From Rikenellaceae bacterium (GTDB lineage: Bacteria > Bacteroidota > Bacteroidia > Bacteroidales > Rikenellaceae), in the NCBI GenBank assembly GCA_015060005.1, contig SUZI01000001.1, forward strand, positions 434,001-498,000: a DNA stretch of 64,000 nt. Direction: 5' to 3'. This document shows positions 10,449 through 19,958 of the stretch, piece by piece. The notes under the pieces were generated by a model that made no database searches, was not told the origin of the DNA, and worked only from the letters and a program-made list of their open reading frames with translations. Made by a program: the position numbers and the translations under genes. The stretch's first letter is position 1. Each line of letters begins with the position of its first letter.

Positions 10449-11519
10449 CTATTTCCAACAAAAAGCACCAGGAATAACGCCCACATAGAATTCATCCAAC
10501 TTCTCGCCCCGAGCAGAGTAACGATATATCATTCCGGGCTGCTGATAATCTATCGCATCGGCTATATATACATCACCCGAACGAGGACACACGGTCAAGC
10601 CGTAGTAGATTGTACCCTTCGCAGCGAGGAAAGGCTCAAAGGGCAGAAGTGTGGCGTCAACCGACATCTGCCAGATATCATCGTTAATCCAATAGATGGT
10701 GTCGCCCTGGCGGTTAATCTGAATCTCCGAGGGGGCATCGCCCTTACGGAAGCGGAACTCTCGTTCGATAGTAAAGGTCTCGGCATCAATGCAATACAAT
10801 GCAGGAGCTTCGTAGCCATAGGGGCTACCATCGAAGCCGCCATCGGTGATGGTCCAGAGCTTATTGTTCTTGTCAAGTACCACAGATGTAGGCTGGATAC
10901 CCACCTCCAACTGAGCTACTATCTCGTCGGTACGGGTATCAATCTTAAGGATTTTGTTTTGATATGACCAGCAGTTGACAAAGACGTAGTCGCCACACTG
11001 CACCATCTGCTCCGTAGAGCCACTCTCCATATTCATACCCTCACACTCGATGTAGCCCGTAATCTCATATCGTCGGGGGTTGACGATAGCGATACGATTA
11101 TCCCAAATCTGGGTAACATAAGCCTTCTCATCCGACACAAAATGGATGTATCGTGGCGAAGTAAAGCCCTCGATTCTACCCACCTCGCGGAAGGTGCGGG
11201 TGTCGATGGCGAATACAACGTGCGAGTTATTGACTACCACCCAACCGATGTTGTTGTGAATAGTCATCGACTGAGCTACGTCGCCCAGACGCATAGCATT
11301 GGCACGATAGAAGACCTCGTTCTCGACACGTTTAGTAGTAGGGTTATAGTACGAAAGCGTAGCATTGCCATAGTTGAAGTTGCCCTCGTTAAGGATGAAC
11401 AACCCCTCATCCGAGACCGAGAAATCCTCCTCGATACCATATTTCCAATCCATACAACCGCTTAGTGCCGACACAAAAGCCAGCACTAAAGCGAATTTGT
11501 ATGTTGAAAACTTTATCAT
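10449..11519 (-). CDS. btuG: Beta-propeller surface lipoprotein, BtuG-like / DUF5074
   Basis: Lipobox ALSGCMDW, EGLFILNEGNFNYGNATLSYYNPTTKRV and repeated beta-propeller blades. Directly adjacent to a TonB-dependent receptor in a riboswitch-led B12 operon. Confidence 0.8.
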   Translation of the reverse strand: MIKFSTYKFALVLAFVSALSGCMDWKYGIEEDFSVSDEGLFILNEGNFNYGNATLSYYNPTTKRVENEVFYRANAMRLGDVAQSMTIHNNIGWVVVNNSHVVFAIDTRTFREVGRIEGFTSPRYIHFVSDEKAYVTQIWDNRIAIVNPRRYEITGYIECEGMNMESGSTEQMVQCGDYVFVNCWSYQNKILKIDTRTDEIVAQLEVGIQPTSVVLDKNNKLWTITDGGFDGSPYGYEAPALYCIDAETFTIEREFRFRKGDAPSEIQINRQGDTIYWINDDIWQMSVDATLLPFEPFLAAKGTIYYGLTVCPRSGDVYIADAIDYQQPGMIYRYSARGEKLDEFYVGVIPGAFCWK

Positions 11520-11523
11520 ACTA

Positions 11524-12456
11524 CTAAAATACCATTTTGTAGTCTACCACAGAAAAGACCTCTGTCGAGAGCTCGCCCAGATGACCGCTCTTGGCATTGA
11601 CACCACACTGCACCTTGACAAAGTCGATATACTCTATCTCTGCGGCATTACCCCACGTATCCATAGCATTGTCGATATCGAAAAGGTTGAATGCTCCGTT
11701 GCGAGAGATGAAATCCACAGAGCTCTGATTGTCGGCATAACCCCAATCGTAGGCAGGTTGCACCCACATTGTGCCATTACCTGACTTGTCATAGTTACGT
11801 GCCTCGAGGCGTGTGCCACTCAGGGTATAGCTGTCGGTGGCAATCCACGCAGGGTAGTAATAATCCTGCGAGTGGTGAGCACCCACATAATCTATCTCGC
11901 CCTCTACTCCCTCGCTGTCGCTCCACTTAACAGGCGACTGAGGCTCTGCGGGGCGGTAGTAGGTAACGGCGTAGTTCTGTATGGTCGTAGGTTTTCCGCT
12001 CTCGCTACCTCGCAGCTCATACCAAGTGTCGTTAGGCTTGCCATCGCCATTCTCATCCTGCATAACCCACACGATGCCTGGCTCGGACGAGCCGTCGAAG
12101 GAGTTACCCTCAACAGCAAAATCGTAGCCACCAGCATTATCGACACTATGGTCGAAGCCGACAACGATATAGCCACCAAAGCCTCCGAGCGAGACGAAAC
12201 GACCCTCGCTCATACGTCGCTCGGCATAAGCCACAGCAGCCTCGGCGGTAAGCTCCTCGCCCGTAAAACCCGAAGTCTTCAGCTCGTTGATGAACTGACC
12301 GGGGGCAGGAGTGTACTCCCACACCTTTTGAGCCTCCGCTACGGAAGACTCGGTGCGAGGGCGATAATGCTCATCCTCAATCTGCTCGGTTATAAGCTCG
12401 TTCTTATTACACGCCACTGCAAGGAGCAATAGCGACAAAAGTCTTAAATACTTCAT
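11524..12456 (-). CDS. Surface lipoprotein of the B12 uptake locus, function unassigned
   Basis: Lipobox LLLAVACNKNE, GGYIVVGFDHSVDN...YDFAVEGNSFDGSSEPGIVWVMQDENGDGKPNDTWYELRGSE. Located between btuG-like and DUF4465 genes. Confidence 0.65.
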   Translation of the reverse strand: MKYLRLLSLLLLAVACNKNELITEQIEDEHYRPRTESSVAEAQKVWEYTPAPGQFINELKTSGFTGEELTAEAAVAYAERRMSEGRFVSLGGFGGYIVVGFDHSVDNAGGYDFAVEGNSFDGSSEPGIVWVMQDENGDGKPNDTWYELRGSESGKPTTIQNYAVTYYRPAEPQSPVKWSDSEGVEGEIDYVGAHHSQDYYYPAWIATDSYTLSGTRLEARNYDKSGNGTMWVQPAYDWGYADNQSSVDFISRNGAFNLFDIDNAMDTWGNAAEIEYIDFVKVQCGVNAKSGHLGELSTEVFSVVDYKMVF

Positions 12457-12464
12457 TATATCGT

Positions 12465-13613
12465 CTATTCAAATATTACCTTCACATCATCGTAGGCAAA
12501 GTATCCTGCAACGCCCAGACCATACTCGGTATAGAGGTCCTCGCTACCCACAAGGTTGAAATCTACCCTTGCTACCTTACCCAGCGATGTCAAATCCCAC
12601 TCGGTCCACTCCGCAACACCTACTCTGCCCTCACGCCAGAGATAGAACTCTGCCTCGCCCGTAGGCTCATCGTTCTCATCGAAGCCATACGCCACAATCT
12701 TAAACCAGCTCTCATCCGATGCTCCCGTAGGTACCTGCCAGCCATCGCCATTGGTGAGCAGATTATATACATAGGTAGTGTTGGTAACCATCATACTCTC
12801 GATGGTGCGTGCCACGCCATCGGCAAAATGGAAGCCTAACATCTCGTTCATCATACCCAAGCCAGAGTCATCGACAAAGCCAAAATGAACGCAGAAGTTC
12901 TCCGAGCCATTAGCTCCGCCTGCAACATTATACGCCTGCAGGTCGTGTGTATAGTCGCCTTGCGAAAGGTCGCTGCCCACGTAGTGCGATAGTGCGTGTC
13001 CGCCATAGCCGGGGAACAATGCATCTGTTGCCGGAGTGAAGGCTAACATCGTATTACCCTCGTCTACCCACGCGTAATGGCCATTACCGTTGCCATACTC
13101 ACTATCCGCAGGGATGAAATCCGACCAATAGGTAGCCGAGACACCACCTTTGTAGTCCGAGTCCTCGAAAGTCAAAGTACGTACCTCTGCCATAGGCTCC
13201 TCCGAAACGGTAGGAAGAACTATCACACGTCCATCGGTCAGTGTGATGATGACCACACCATCGCCAATCTCAACCGAAGCAAAGAGAGAATCACCACTTG
13301 TGCCATCCTCACCATCTTTGCCATCCTCGCCGTCCTGACCGTCCTCTCCATCACGTCCGTTGCGGATTGCGATAGATGAGCCATCGCTGAAATGGAGGGT
13401 ATAACCCTCATCGGTAGGCTCTACTGAGGTGATAACCTTTCCCTCCGAAAGAGCATCCATCAGTGCTGTGAGCGTTGCGATATCCTCAGTGTTCTGATCA
13501 ATCTGCCCCTGCATCTGTTCAACCTTCGACCATAAATCATCGTCGTCGTACTCACATCCCACCATTGGTGCCACAGCTAAAGCCACAGCTGCCAAAATAA
13601 AAAATCTCTTCAT
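12465..13613 (-). CDS. DUF4465-like lipoprotein with N-terminal coiled-coil/DUF4988-like segment and collagen-like GxD repeat linker
   Basis: Lipobox PMVGCEYD; WSKVEQMQGQIDQNTEDIATLTALMDALSEG; NGRDGEDGQDGEDGKDGEDG; C-terminal TLTFEDSDYKGGVS...YFAYDDVKVIFE. First gene after the cobalamin riboswitch. Confidence 0.8.
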   Translation of the reverse strand: MKRFFILAAVALAVAPMVGCEYDDDDLWSKVEQMQGQIDQNTEDIATLTALMDALSEGKVITSVEPTDEGYTLHFSDGSSIAIRNGRDGEDGQDGEDGKDGEDGTSGDSLFASVEIGDGVVIITLTDGRVIVLPTVSEEPMAEVRTLTFEDSDYKGGVSATYWSDFIPADSEYGNGNGHYAWVDEGNTMLAFTPATDALFPGYGGHALSHYVGSDLSQGDYTHDLQAYNVAGGANGSENFCVHFGFVDDSGLGMMNEMLGFHFADGVARTIESMMVTNTTYVYNLLTNGDGWQVPTGASDESWFKIVAYGFDENDEPTGEAEFYLWREGRVGVAEWTEWDLTSLGKVARVDFNLVGSEDLYTEYGLGVAGYFAYDDVKVIFE

Positions 13614-13814
13614 AATGCATCAATATTTTAAGTTAATAAAAAGGTCGCATCTTGAAGAGCAGAACCAAAAAATTAACTCAAAACATCTTTGCCGTAAGCG
13701 TCTGAAAAACAGCAATTTCCCAAACACATAGCCCTAAAACACTACGGGCTCAATTCTAACATTACGGATAAAATTAGTTTTGATTTGTCCCGTAGTCCTG
13801 CAGGTCAAAAATCT

Positions 13815-14009
13815 AAAATGCAAAGGCAGGTCTTCTGACTTATCCCCCTGTCGCGCCTTCCCGGTTTTACCCAGTGGCAAAGAGTGCGACAGCCTTCGAT
13901 TCCGAAGCCGGAATGGGACTTACAGCAACAGGTATTGTTACGGATTTACACCGTATTTCCTTTTCACCTCGTTGACCGCAGCGGGTCGCAGAGGAACCAT
14001 TTGCGAGTG
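13815..14009 (-). ncRNA. Cobalamin (AdoCbl) riboswitch
   Basis: Minus strand reads GAGGTGAAAAGGAAATACGGTGTAAATCCGTAACAATACCTGTTGCTGTAAGTCCC...GGGAAGGCGCGACAGGGGGATAAGTCAGAAGACCTGCC, with the canonical B12-box core elements in order. Confidence 0.95.
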
Positions 14010-14040
14010 CAAAATTATCCATAATTTCTGAAATTGCAAA
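14010..14040 (-). promoter_or_regulatory. Bacteroidetes-type promoter for the B12 operon
   Basis: Minus strand TTTG-N19-TAATTTTG matches the TTTG / TAnnTTTG consensus, just upstream of the riboswitch. Confidence 0.8.
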
Positions 14041-14104
14041 CAAACGGTGTGTTTTTTTTGAAATTTGACTATCTTTGCACTTTGATAGAAAATAGCAACG
14101 ATTT

Positions 14105-15190
14105 ATGGCAGATAATTCAATACTTATTCGCTTGGATGGCTTGAAGCTCAAGTACGAAGAGATAGGTCAGAAGCTCACCGACCCCGAGGTGATTGCCGAC
14201 GTGAAGCAGTTTGTTCAGCTCACAAAGGAGTACAAGGAGTTGGAGCCTATAATTGAGACATCGGAGCGTTATCGCAAAGCTGTCGACGCACTCGCCGATG
14301 CAAAGGATATCCTCGCAAATGACAAGGATGAGGATATGCGTGAGATGGCACGTGAGGAGATTGCGACACTCGAGCCTCAGCTCACCACAATGGAGGAGGA
14401 GATAAAGCTCCTGCTCATACCAAAAGACCCTCAGGATGAGAAGAATGCGATACTCGAAATCCGTGGCGGTACGGGTGGCGACGAGGCTGCTATATTCGCA
14501 GGCGACCTGCTGCGTATGTACACCAAATATATCGAGTCGAAGGGCTGGCGTTATGAGATTACATCGTTCTCTGACGGTGCAGTAGGTGGCTACAAAGAGG
14601 TGGTGCTGAAGGTTACCGGTCAGAGCGTATACGGAACACTCAAATATGAGTCGGGAGTACACCGCGTACAGCGTGTGCCACAGACCGAGACACAGGGACG
14701 CGTTCACACCTCGGCAGCATCGGTAGCAGTATTGCCCGAGGCAGAGGAGTTCGATGTAGAGATTTCGATGAATGATATTCGCAAGGATATATTCTGTGCA
14801 TCGGGTCCTGGTGGTCAGTCTGTTAATACCACCTATTCGGCTATCCGTCTGACGCACATCCCTACGGGTATCGTCGTGCAGTGTCAAGACCAGAAATCGC
14901 AGCTCAAGAACTTCGACAAGGCTTTCGAGGAGTTGCGTACACGCGTCTTCAACCTCGAGTACTCGAAGTACCTCGACGAGATTGCATCGAAGCGTAAGAC
15001 TATGGTCTCGACAGGCGACCGCTCGGCAAAGATTCGTACCTACAACTATCCTCAGGGTCGTATCACCGACCACCGCATAAACTACACTATCTACAACCTC
15101 TCGGCATTTATGGATGGCGACATCCAGGATTGCATCGACCACCTCATAGTGGCTGAGAACGCCGAGCGACTGAAGGAGAGCGAGTTGTAG
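14105..15190 (+). CDS. prfA: Peptide chain release factor 1
   Basis: EIRGGTGGDEAAIFAGDLLRMY, GVHRVQRVPQTETQGRVHTSAASVAVLPE and CASGPGGQSVNTTYSAIRLTHIPTGIVVQCQDQKSQ (GGQ motif). Confidence 0.98.
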   Translation: MADNSILIRLDGLKLKYEEIGQKLTDPEVIADVKQFVQLTKEYKELEPIIETSERYRKAVDALADAKDILANDKDEDMREMAREEIATLEPQLTTMEEEIKLLLIPKDPQDEKNAILEIRGGTGGDEAAIFAGDLLRMYTKYIESKGWRYEITSFSDGAVGGYKEVVLKVTGQSVYGTLKYESGVHRVQRVPQTETQGRVHTSAASVAVLPEAEEFDVEISMNDIRKDIFCASGPGGQSVNTTYSAIRLTHIPTGIVVQCQDQKSQLKNFDKAFEELRTRVFNLEYSKYLDEIASKRKTMVSTGDRSAKIRTYNYPQGRITDHRINYTIYNLSAFMDGDIQDCIDHLIVAENAERLKESEL

Positions 15191-15223
15191 CAGGCAAAAA
15201 AACAAGGTTTTTCAACATAGAAT

Positions 15224-15258
15224 GGAGTTGTCCGCATACCATCGGGCAACTCTTTTTC
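15224..15258 (+). terminator. Terminator after prfA
   Basis: GAGTTGtc...gGCAACTC followed by TTTTT. Confidence 0.7.
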
Positions 15259-15428
15259 GTTTGTGAGGTACACCAAATAGCAAAACAGACACCCTACGTA
15301 TCATAAAAAAGAGTCTTTTGCAGGGCTAAAAAGTCGACGCAGGAGTTGGCGAAACCGAATATTATTCCTATCTTTGGAGTTGAAACTGAACTTATCATTT
15401 TTGTAAATTATTTTAATAAAATAAAATT

Positions 15429-15620
15429 ATGGATTTTTTGGTTTTTGGATTGGGAACAACCGAGATTGTACTTATCGTTTTGGTAGTGCTGCTTCTCTTC
15501 GGAGGCACAAAGCTCCCACAACTTATGCGTGGTATGGGTCGCGGCGTTCGCGAGTTTAAGGAGGGAATGAACACCCCTATCGAGGAGCAGGAGAAGCAGG
15601 AGGCAGAGAAGAACAAATAA
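15429..15620 (+). CDS. tatA: Sec-independent protein translocase TatA/E
   Basis: 63 aa; [42 protein letters not shown]. Directly upstream of tatC. Confidence 0.95.
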   Translation: MDFLVFGLGTTEIVLIVLVVLLLFGGTKLPQLMRGMGRGVREFKEGMNTPIEEQEKQEAEKNK

Positions 15621-15661
15621 ATCGGCGAGTTGATAGCCTGGGCTGATAATCGAGGAGAGGA

Positions 15662-16561
15662 ATGAGCACACAAAACGTGAACGACGAGAAGGAGATGACC
15701 TTCGGCGAACATCTTGAGGAACTCCGCAAGATATTGATGAGAGTGGTGATAGTATTTGTCATCCTCTTCATCGTAATGTTCGCTGTGAGTAACATCTGGC
15801 TCAAGATACTGATGGGTCCCCAGAATGCCAACTTCCCAACATACCAATTCCTGGCGTGGATGGGCGACGTGCTGGGCTCGGAGGCTCTGAAAATCTCTCC
15901 CGACAACTTTGAGCTGATAAACACCCGTATGGCGGGACAGTTTTTGCTCGATATGAAGTGTGCCTTCATAGGTTCACTCATCGTTGCCCTACCCTACCTA
16001 CTCTTCGAGCTATGGCTCTTCGTAAAGCCTGCCATACCGCCACATCTGCGTCGTAAGTGTATGCGTTACACGATAGAGACACCCGTGTGGTTTATGGGAG
16101 GACTGCTCTTTGGATATTTTGTGATTGTGCCGCTGACGATAAACTTCCTGACACACTACTCAGTGGATGCACCTATCGCCAATATGATTACCCCCGACTC
16201 ACTCATCAGCACAGTGATGGGAGTGGCGATGGCAGGAGGTATCACATTCCTGCTGCCTATGTTCATCCGACTGATAGCAACGATGGGACTCATAACAGCC
16301 GACACAATGCGAAATTATCGCCGACACGCAGCGGTAGCACTGCTGATATTCGCCGCGATAATAACACCTCCCGACGTGTTTAGTCAGGTGCTGATTTTCA
16401 TCCCCTGCTACTTTATGTACGAGTTGGGAATACGTATCGCAGCACGTATAGACGCTCAGCGAGCAAAAGCTATGGCTAACGTGCCAGCAACGACACCTGC
16501 TGTAGCGGTGGAGGATGATGACGAGGTAGAGGACCGCGAGACGGTACGTTACGACGACTAA
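15662..16561 (+). CDS. tatC: Twin-arginine translocase subunit TatC
   Basis: MTFGEHLEELRKILMRVVIVFVILF and polytopic FELWLFVKPAIPPHLRRK...GGLLFGYFVIVPLTINFL. Confidence 0.96.
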   Translation: MSTQNVNDEKEMTFGEHLEELRKILMRVVIVFVILFIVMFAVSNIWLKILMGPQNANFPTYQFLAWMGDVLGSEALKISPDNFELINTRMAGQFLLDMKCAFIGSLIVALPYLLFELWLFVKPAIPPHLRRKCMRYTIETPVWFMGGLLFGYFVIVPLTINFLTHYSVDAPIANMITPDSLISTVMGVAMAGGITFLLPMFIRLIATMGLITADTMRNYRRHAAVALLIFAAIITPPDVFSQVLIFIPCYFMYELGIRIAARIDAQRAKAMANVPATTPAVAVEDDDEVEDRETVRYDD

Positions 16562-16581
16562 AAAACGAGGTGTAGGGCGAT

Positions 16582-17550
16582 ATGGATAGGTTGAGCTTCT
16601 TCAAGCAGATGTTATCCTCGACGATGGATGCAGCATCTTCGGTTATGGGACTCAAGAAGGCTGCCGAGGAGATAACAGAGGCGGTGGATGACGTGATGCG
16701 TGGTGTGCAAGCCGAGATAGGATTATACCTGCCATCGGTCGACGCAGCGATGTACGATTCTGCATCGGGAACACTCTACGAAGTGGCACAGATGGGATAC
16801 ACCACATTGGAGGTGGGCTCATACTACGATGGTAAGTGCTACAATATGGGAGCGGAGAAGTTCAAAGAGATGGTCCGCCGCGAGGGGTTACGGATATCGG
16901 CACTGCGTATCAACAAACCCTATGTGAAGCCTGCAGCCACGGCTCAGGCAGATGACGATACAACCAAAGCTAAAGAGGAGGGAGCAGAGTCTGCTGGCGA
17001 GACGATAATAAGCTCCGACCACAGCGAGTGGCTAACAAAGGCAATAGCGACAGCAAAGAGATTGGGATGTAGCTACCTATCGATGGCAAACTTCCCCGAC
17101 GAGCCAATAGCGGAGCAGATAGCCGACTACGCACGCTACTACAACCTCATAGGCACGATGTGTCGCGAGCGAGGCATAACGCTCTGCATACATCCAACGT
17201 GGGAGGCTATGCGGAAGCAAGCCGAGGGCTCGATATTCAAGCAGATATGGCACAAGTGCGACAAGGAACTTGTGCAACTGAGCCTCGACACACAGGAGTG
17301 CAAACGAGCTGACGTAGAGATAAAGCAGCTCATAGAGGCGAACAAAGGGGCGGTAGCGACACTCCACCTGCACGACAGTGGCATAGTGGGCGAGAGTGGC
17401 GAGATAGATTTTGACAAGGTGATAGCCCTCGCCGAGGAGTGTGGCACGAAGAGCTACTACATAGAGGTGAGCCGCTGCACACTGCCACCAATGAACTGCT
17501 TAGAGCGAAGCATATATTATGTAGAGTCGCTGCCGAGCGTGAAATATTGA
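16582..17550 (+). CDS. Sugar phosphate isomerase/epimerase family (xylose isomerase-like TIM barrel)
   Basis: QMGYTTLEVGSYYDG, LCIHPTWEAM, ELVQLSLDTQE, TLHLHDSG and YYIEVSRCTLPPMNCLERSIYYVESL pattern. Confidence 0.82.
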   Translation: MDRLSFFKQMLSSTMDAASSVMGLKKAAEEITEAVDDVMRGVQAEIGLYLPSVDAAMYDSASGTLYEVAQMGYTTLEVGSYYDGKCYNMGAEKFKEMVRREGLRISALRINKPYVKPAATAQADDDTTKAKEEGAESAGETIISSDHSEWLTKAIATAKRLGCSYLSMANFPDEPIAEQIADYARYYNLIGTMCRERGITLCIHPTWEAMRKQAEGSIFKQIWHKCDKELVQLSLDTQECKRADVEIKQLIEANKGAVATLHLHDSGIVGESGEIDFDKVIALAEECGTKSYYIEVSRCTLPPMNCLERSIYYVESLPSVKY

Positions 17551-17627
17551 TACGAAGTAAAGGAACAGACAACAGACAGAATAACAATCTAATAAAGAAA
17601 ACTTAGTATTAACCTAAAATTACAGTT

Positions 17628-19112
17628 ATGTCAAAGAAAATTTCAAGAGCTGATTTTTTGAAGGCCTCAGCTACAGGTCTGGCAGCTATGACTGTAGTGC
17701 CTAACAATGTAATGGGTGCTGCACTTGGACACAAAGCTCCATCTGACAAACTTAACATCGCAGGTGTCGGCGTCGGCGGACGTGGTGCTGGTGTATTGAA
17801 GGGTTTGGAGGGAGAGAACATCGTAGCACTTTGTGATACTGACTGGAAGTATGCAAAGGGCACTTTCGACCGCTACTCTAAGGCTCAGCGTTTCTGGGAC
17901 TGGCGTGAGATGTACGACAAGATCGGCAATCAGATTGATGCTGTGATGTGTGCTACTCCTGACCACTCACACGCTATCGTATCGGCAACAGCAATGGAGC
18001 TCGGTAAGCACGTATATTGCGAGAAGCCTCTGACTCACTCAGTATATGAGTCTCGTCTTTTGACCAAGATGGCTGCTCACACAGGCGTGGCTACACAGAT
18101 GGGTAACCAGGGTTCATCGGATGACGGTGTACGTCTGGTATGCGACTGGATCTGGAACGGTGAGATTGGTGAGGTTACCCGCGTAGATACCTTCACTGAC
18201 CGTCCTATCTGGCCTCAGGGCTTGATGCGTCCTACAACAGTTGACCCTGTTCCTGAGACTTTGAACTGGGACTTGTTCATCGGTCCTGCTAAGTTCCGTC
18301 CATACAACCAGGTATACCAGCCTTGGAACTGGCGTGGTTGGTGGGACTTCGGTACAGGTGCATTGGGTGATATGGCTTGCCACATCCTCCACCCTGTATT
18401 TAAGGCTCTCCAGCTCGGCTATCCTACAAAGGTAGAGGGCTCGTCAACAGCTCTGCTCACAGACTGTGCTCCACAGGCTCAGAAGGTGAAGATCGTATTC
18501 CCTGCTCGCCAGAATAAGCTCGACCAGAAGGTGAAGGTTAAGTTCCCTGAGGTTACAGTTAACTGGTATGACGGTGGTCTGCTCCCAGAGCGTCCAGAGG
18601 GTCTCGACCCAGGTATCAACCTCAACGATGCAGGTGGTGCTTGTATCTTCTACGGTACTAAGGATATCCTTATCTGCGGTTGCTACGGTCGTAACCCATA
18701 CTTGGTATCAGGTCGTGTGCCTAAGGCTCCATCACGTGCTCGTAAGGTTGAGCTCACTCACTACGAGGATTGGGTACGTGCTTGTAAGGAGGATAAGGCT
18801 ACACGTCTGCCTTCTATCTCTGACTTCGCCGAGGCAGGTCCTTTCAACGAGATGGTAGTAATGGGTGTATTGGGCGTACGTCTGCAGTCCCTCAACAAGA
18901 CTCTGGAGTGGGACGGCGAGAAGATGGAGTTCACCAACATCGGCCCAGACGAGACATTGCGTATTATGGTTGAGGATGGCTTCTCGGTTGTTGACGGCCA
19001 CCCAACATTCAACAAGACATATACCGATCCTATCAACGCTCAGGAGTTCGCTCGCGAGATGATCAAGCACAACTACCGTGAGGGTTGGAAGCTTCCTAAT
19101 ATGCCTAAATAA
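17628..19112 (+). CDS. Gfo/Idh/MocA family oxidoreductase with Tat-like signal
   Basis: KISRADFLKASATGLAAMTVVPNNVMGAALG signal; LNIAGVGVGGRGAGVLKG Rossmann motif; CEKPLTHSVYESRLLTKMA; DMACHILHPVFKAL. Confidence 0.93.
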   Translation: MSKKISRADFLKASATGLAAMTVVPNNVMGAALGHKAPSDKLNIAGVGVGGRGAGVLKGLEGENIVALCDTDWKYAKGTFDRYSKAQRFWDWREMYDKIGNQIDAVMCATPDHSHAIVSATAMELGKHVYCEKPLTHSVYESRLLTKMAAHTGVATQMGNQGSSDDGVRLVCDWIWNGEIGEVTRVDTFTDRPIWPQGLMRPTTVDPVPETLNWDLFIGPAKFRPYNQVYQPWNWRGWWDFGTGALGDMACHILHPVFKALQLGYPTKVEGSSTALLTDCAPQAQKVKIVFPARQNKLDQKVKVKFPEVTVNWYDGGLLPERPEGLDPGINLNDAGGACIFYGTKDILICGCYGRNPYLVSGRVPKAPSRARKVELTHYEDWVRACKEDKATRLPSISDFAEAGPFNEMVVMGVLGVRLQSLNKTLEWDGEKMEFTNIGPDETLRIMVEDGFSVVDGHPTFNKTYTDPINAQEFAREMIKHNYREGWKLPNMPK

Positions 19113-19122
19113 TGAATTACAC

Positions 19123-19153
19123 AGGGGCTGTGCGACATAGCAGCCCCTTATTT
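19123..19153 (+). terminator. Intercistronic hairpin between the oxidoreductase and DUF1080 genes
   Basis: AGGGGCTGtgcgacataGCAGCCCCTTATTT. Confidence 0.6.
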
Positions 19154-19177
19154 AGCAACTTAAAATAATTGAAAGAT

Positions 19178-19936
19178 ATGAAAAAGGTAATGGTAATGGC
19201 ATTGGCAGCTGCTGCTTTGGTTAGCTGTGGCAATGCTCCACAGAAGAAGGCTGCTGCTGAGGCTGAGGACCCAAACACTATCGTGTTGTTTGACGGTACA
19301 AGCCTGGACGGTTGGAGAGGTTATAACAAGGATCACGTGCCTGCACGCTGGGTAATCGAGGACGGTGCTCTTCGTTTCAAGGGCTCAGGTGGCGGTGAGG
19401 CTCAGACTGAGGAGGGTGGCGACATCATCTTCGACCAGAAGTTCAAGAACTTCGAGCTCTCATTCGAGTGGAAGGTAGCTAAGGGCTCTAACTCAGGTGT
19501 GTTCTATCTCGCACAGGAGATTGAGGGTCAGCCTATCTACATCTCTGCTCCAGAGTTCCAGATTTTGGATAACATCAACCATATCGACGCTAATATGGGT
19601 AAGGACGGTAACCGCCAGTCTGCATCGCTCTACGATATGATTCCTGCAAAGCCACAGAACGCTAAGGCTATCGGCGAGTGGAATACATCGAAGATTATCG
19701 TTTATAAGGGTACTGTTGTTCACCAGCAGAACGGTGAGAACGTATTGGAGTATCACCTCTGGACACCACAGTGGACCGAGATGTTGCAGAAGTCTAAGTT
19801 CAGCCAGGAGGCTTGGCCATTGGCATTTGAGCTCTTGAACAACTGCGGTGGTGAGAACCACGAGGGTTACATCGGCTTCCAGGATCACGGCGACGATGTA
19901 TGGTTCCGTAACATCAAGGTTAAGGTGTTGGAGTAA
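19178..19936 (+). CDS. DUF1080 (3-keto-disaccharide hydrolase-like) lipoprotein
   Basis: Lipobox AALVSCGNAPQ; IVLFDGTSLDGWRGYN; FELSFEWKVAKGSNSGVFYLAQE; VWFRNIKVKVLE. ATG at 19178 is preferred over the upstream TTG used in the ORF track. Confidence 0.93.
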   Translation: MKKVMVMALAAAALVSCGNAPQKKAAAEAEDPNTIVLFDGTSLDGWRGYNKDHVPARWVIEDGALRFKGSGGGEAQTEEGGDIIFDQKFKNFELSFEWKVAKGSNSGVFYLAQEIEGQPIYISAPEFQILDNINHIDANMGKDGNRQSASLYDMIPAKPQNAKAIGEWNTSKIIVYKGTVVHQQNGENVLEYHLWTPQWTEMLQKSKFSQEAWPLAFELLNNCGGENHEGYIGFQDHGDDVWFRNIKVKVLE

Positions 19937-19958
19937 TCTAAAAACCTAACAACAATAG

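Noticed and set aside
14117-15205. 362-aa minus-strand ORF covering prfA
   Set aside because: Almost exactly antisense to prfA; no start signal or conserved motif.
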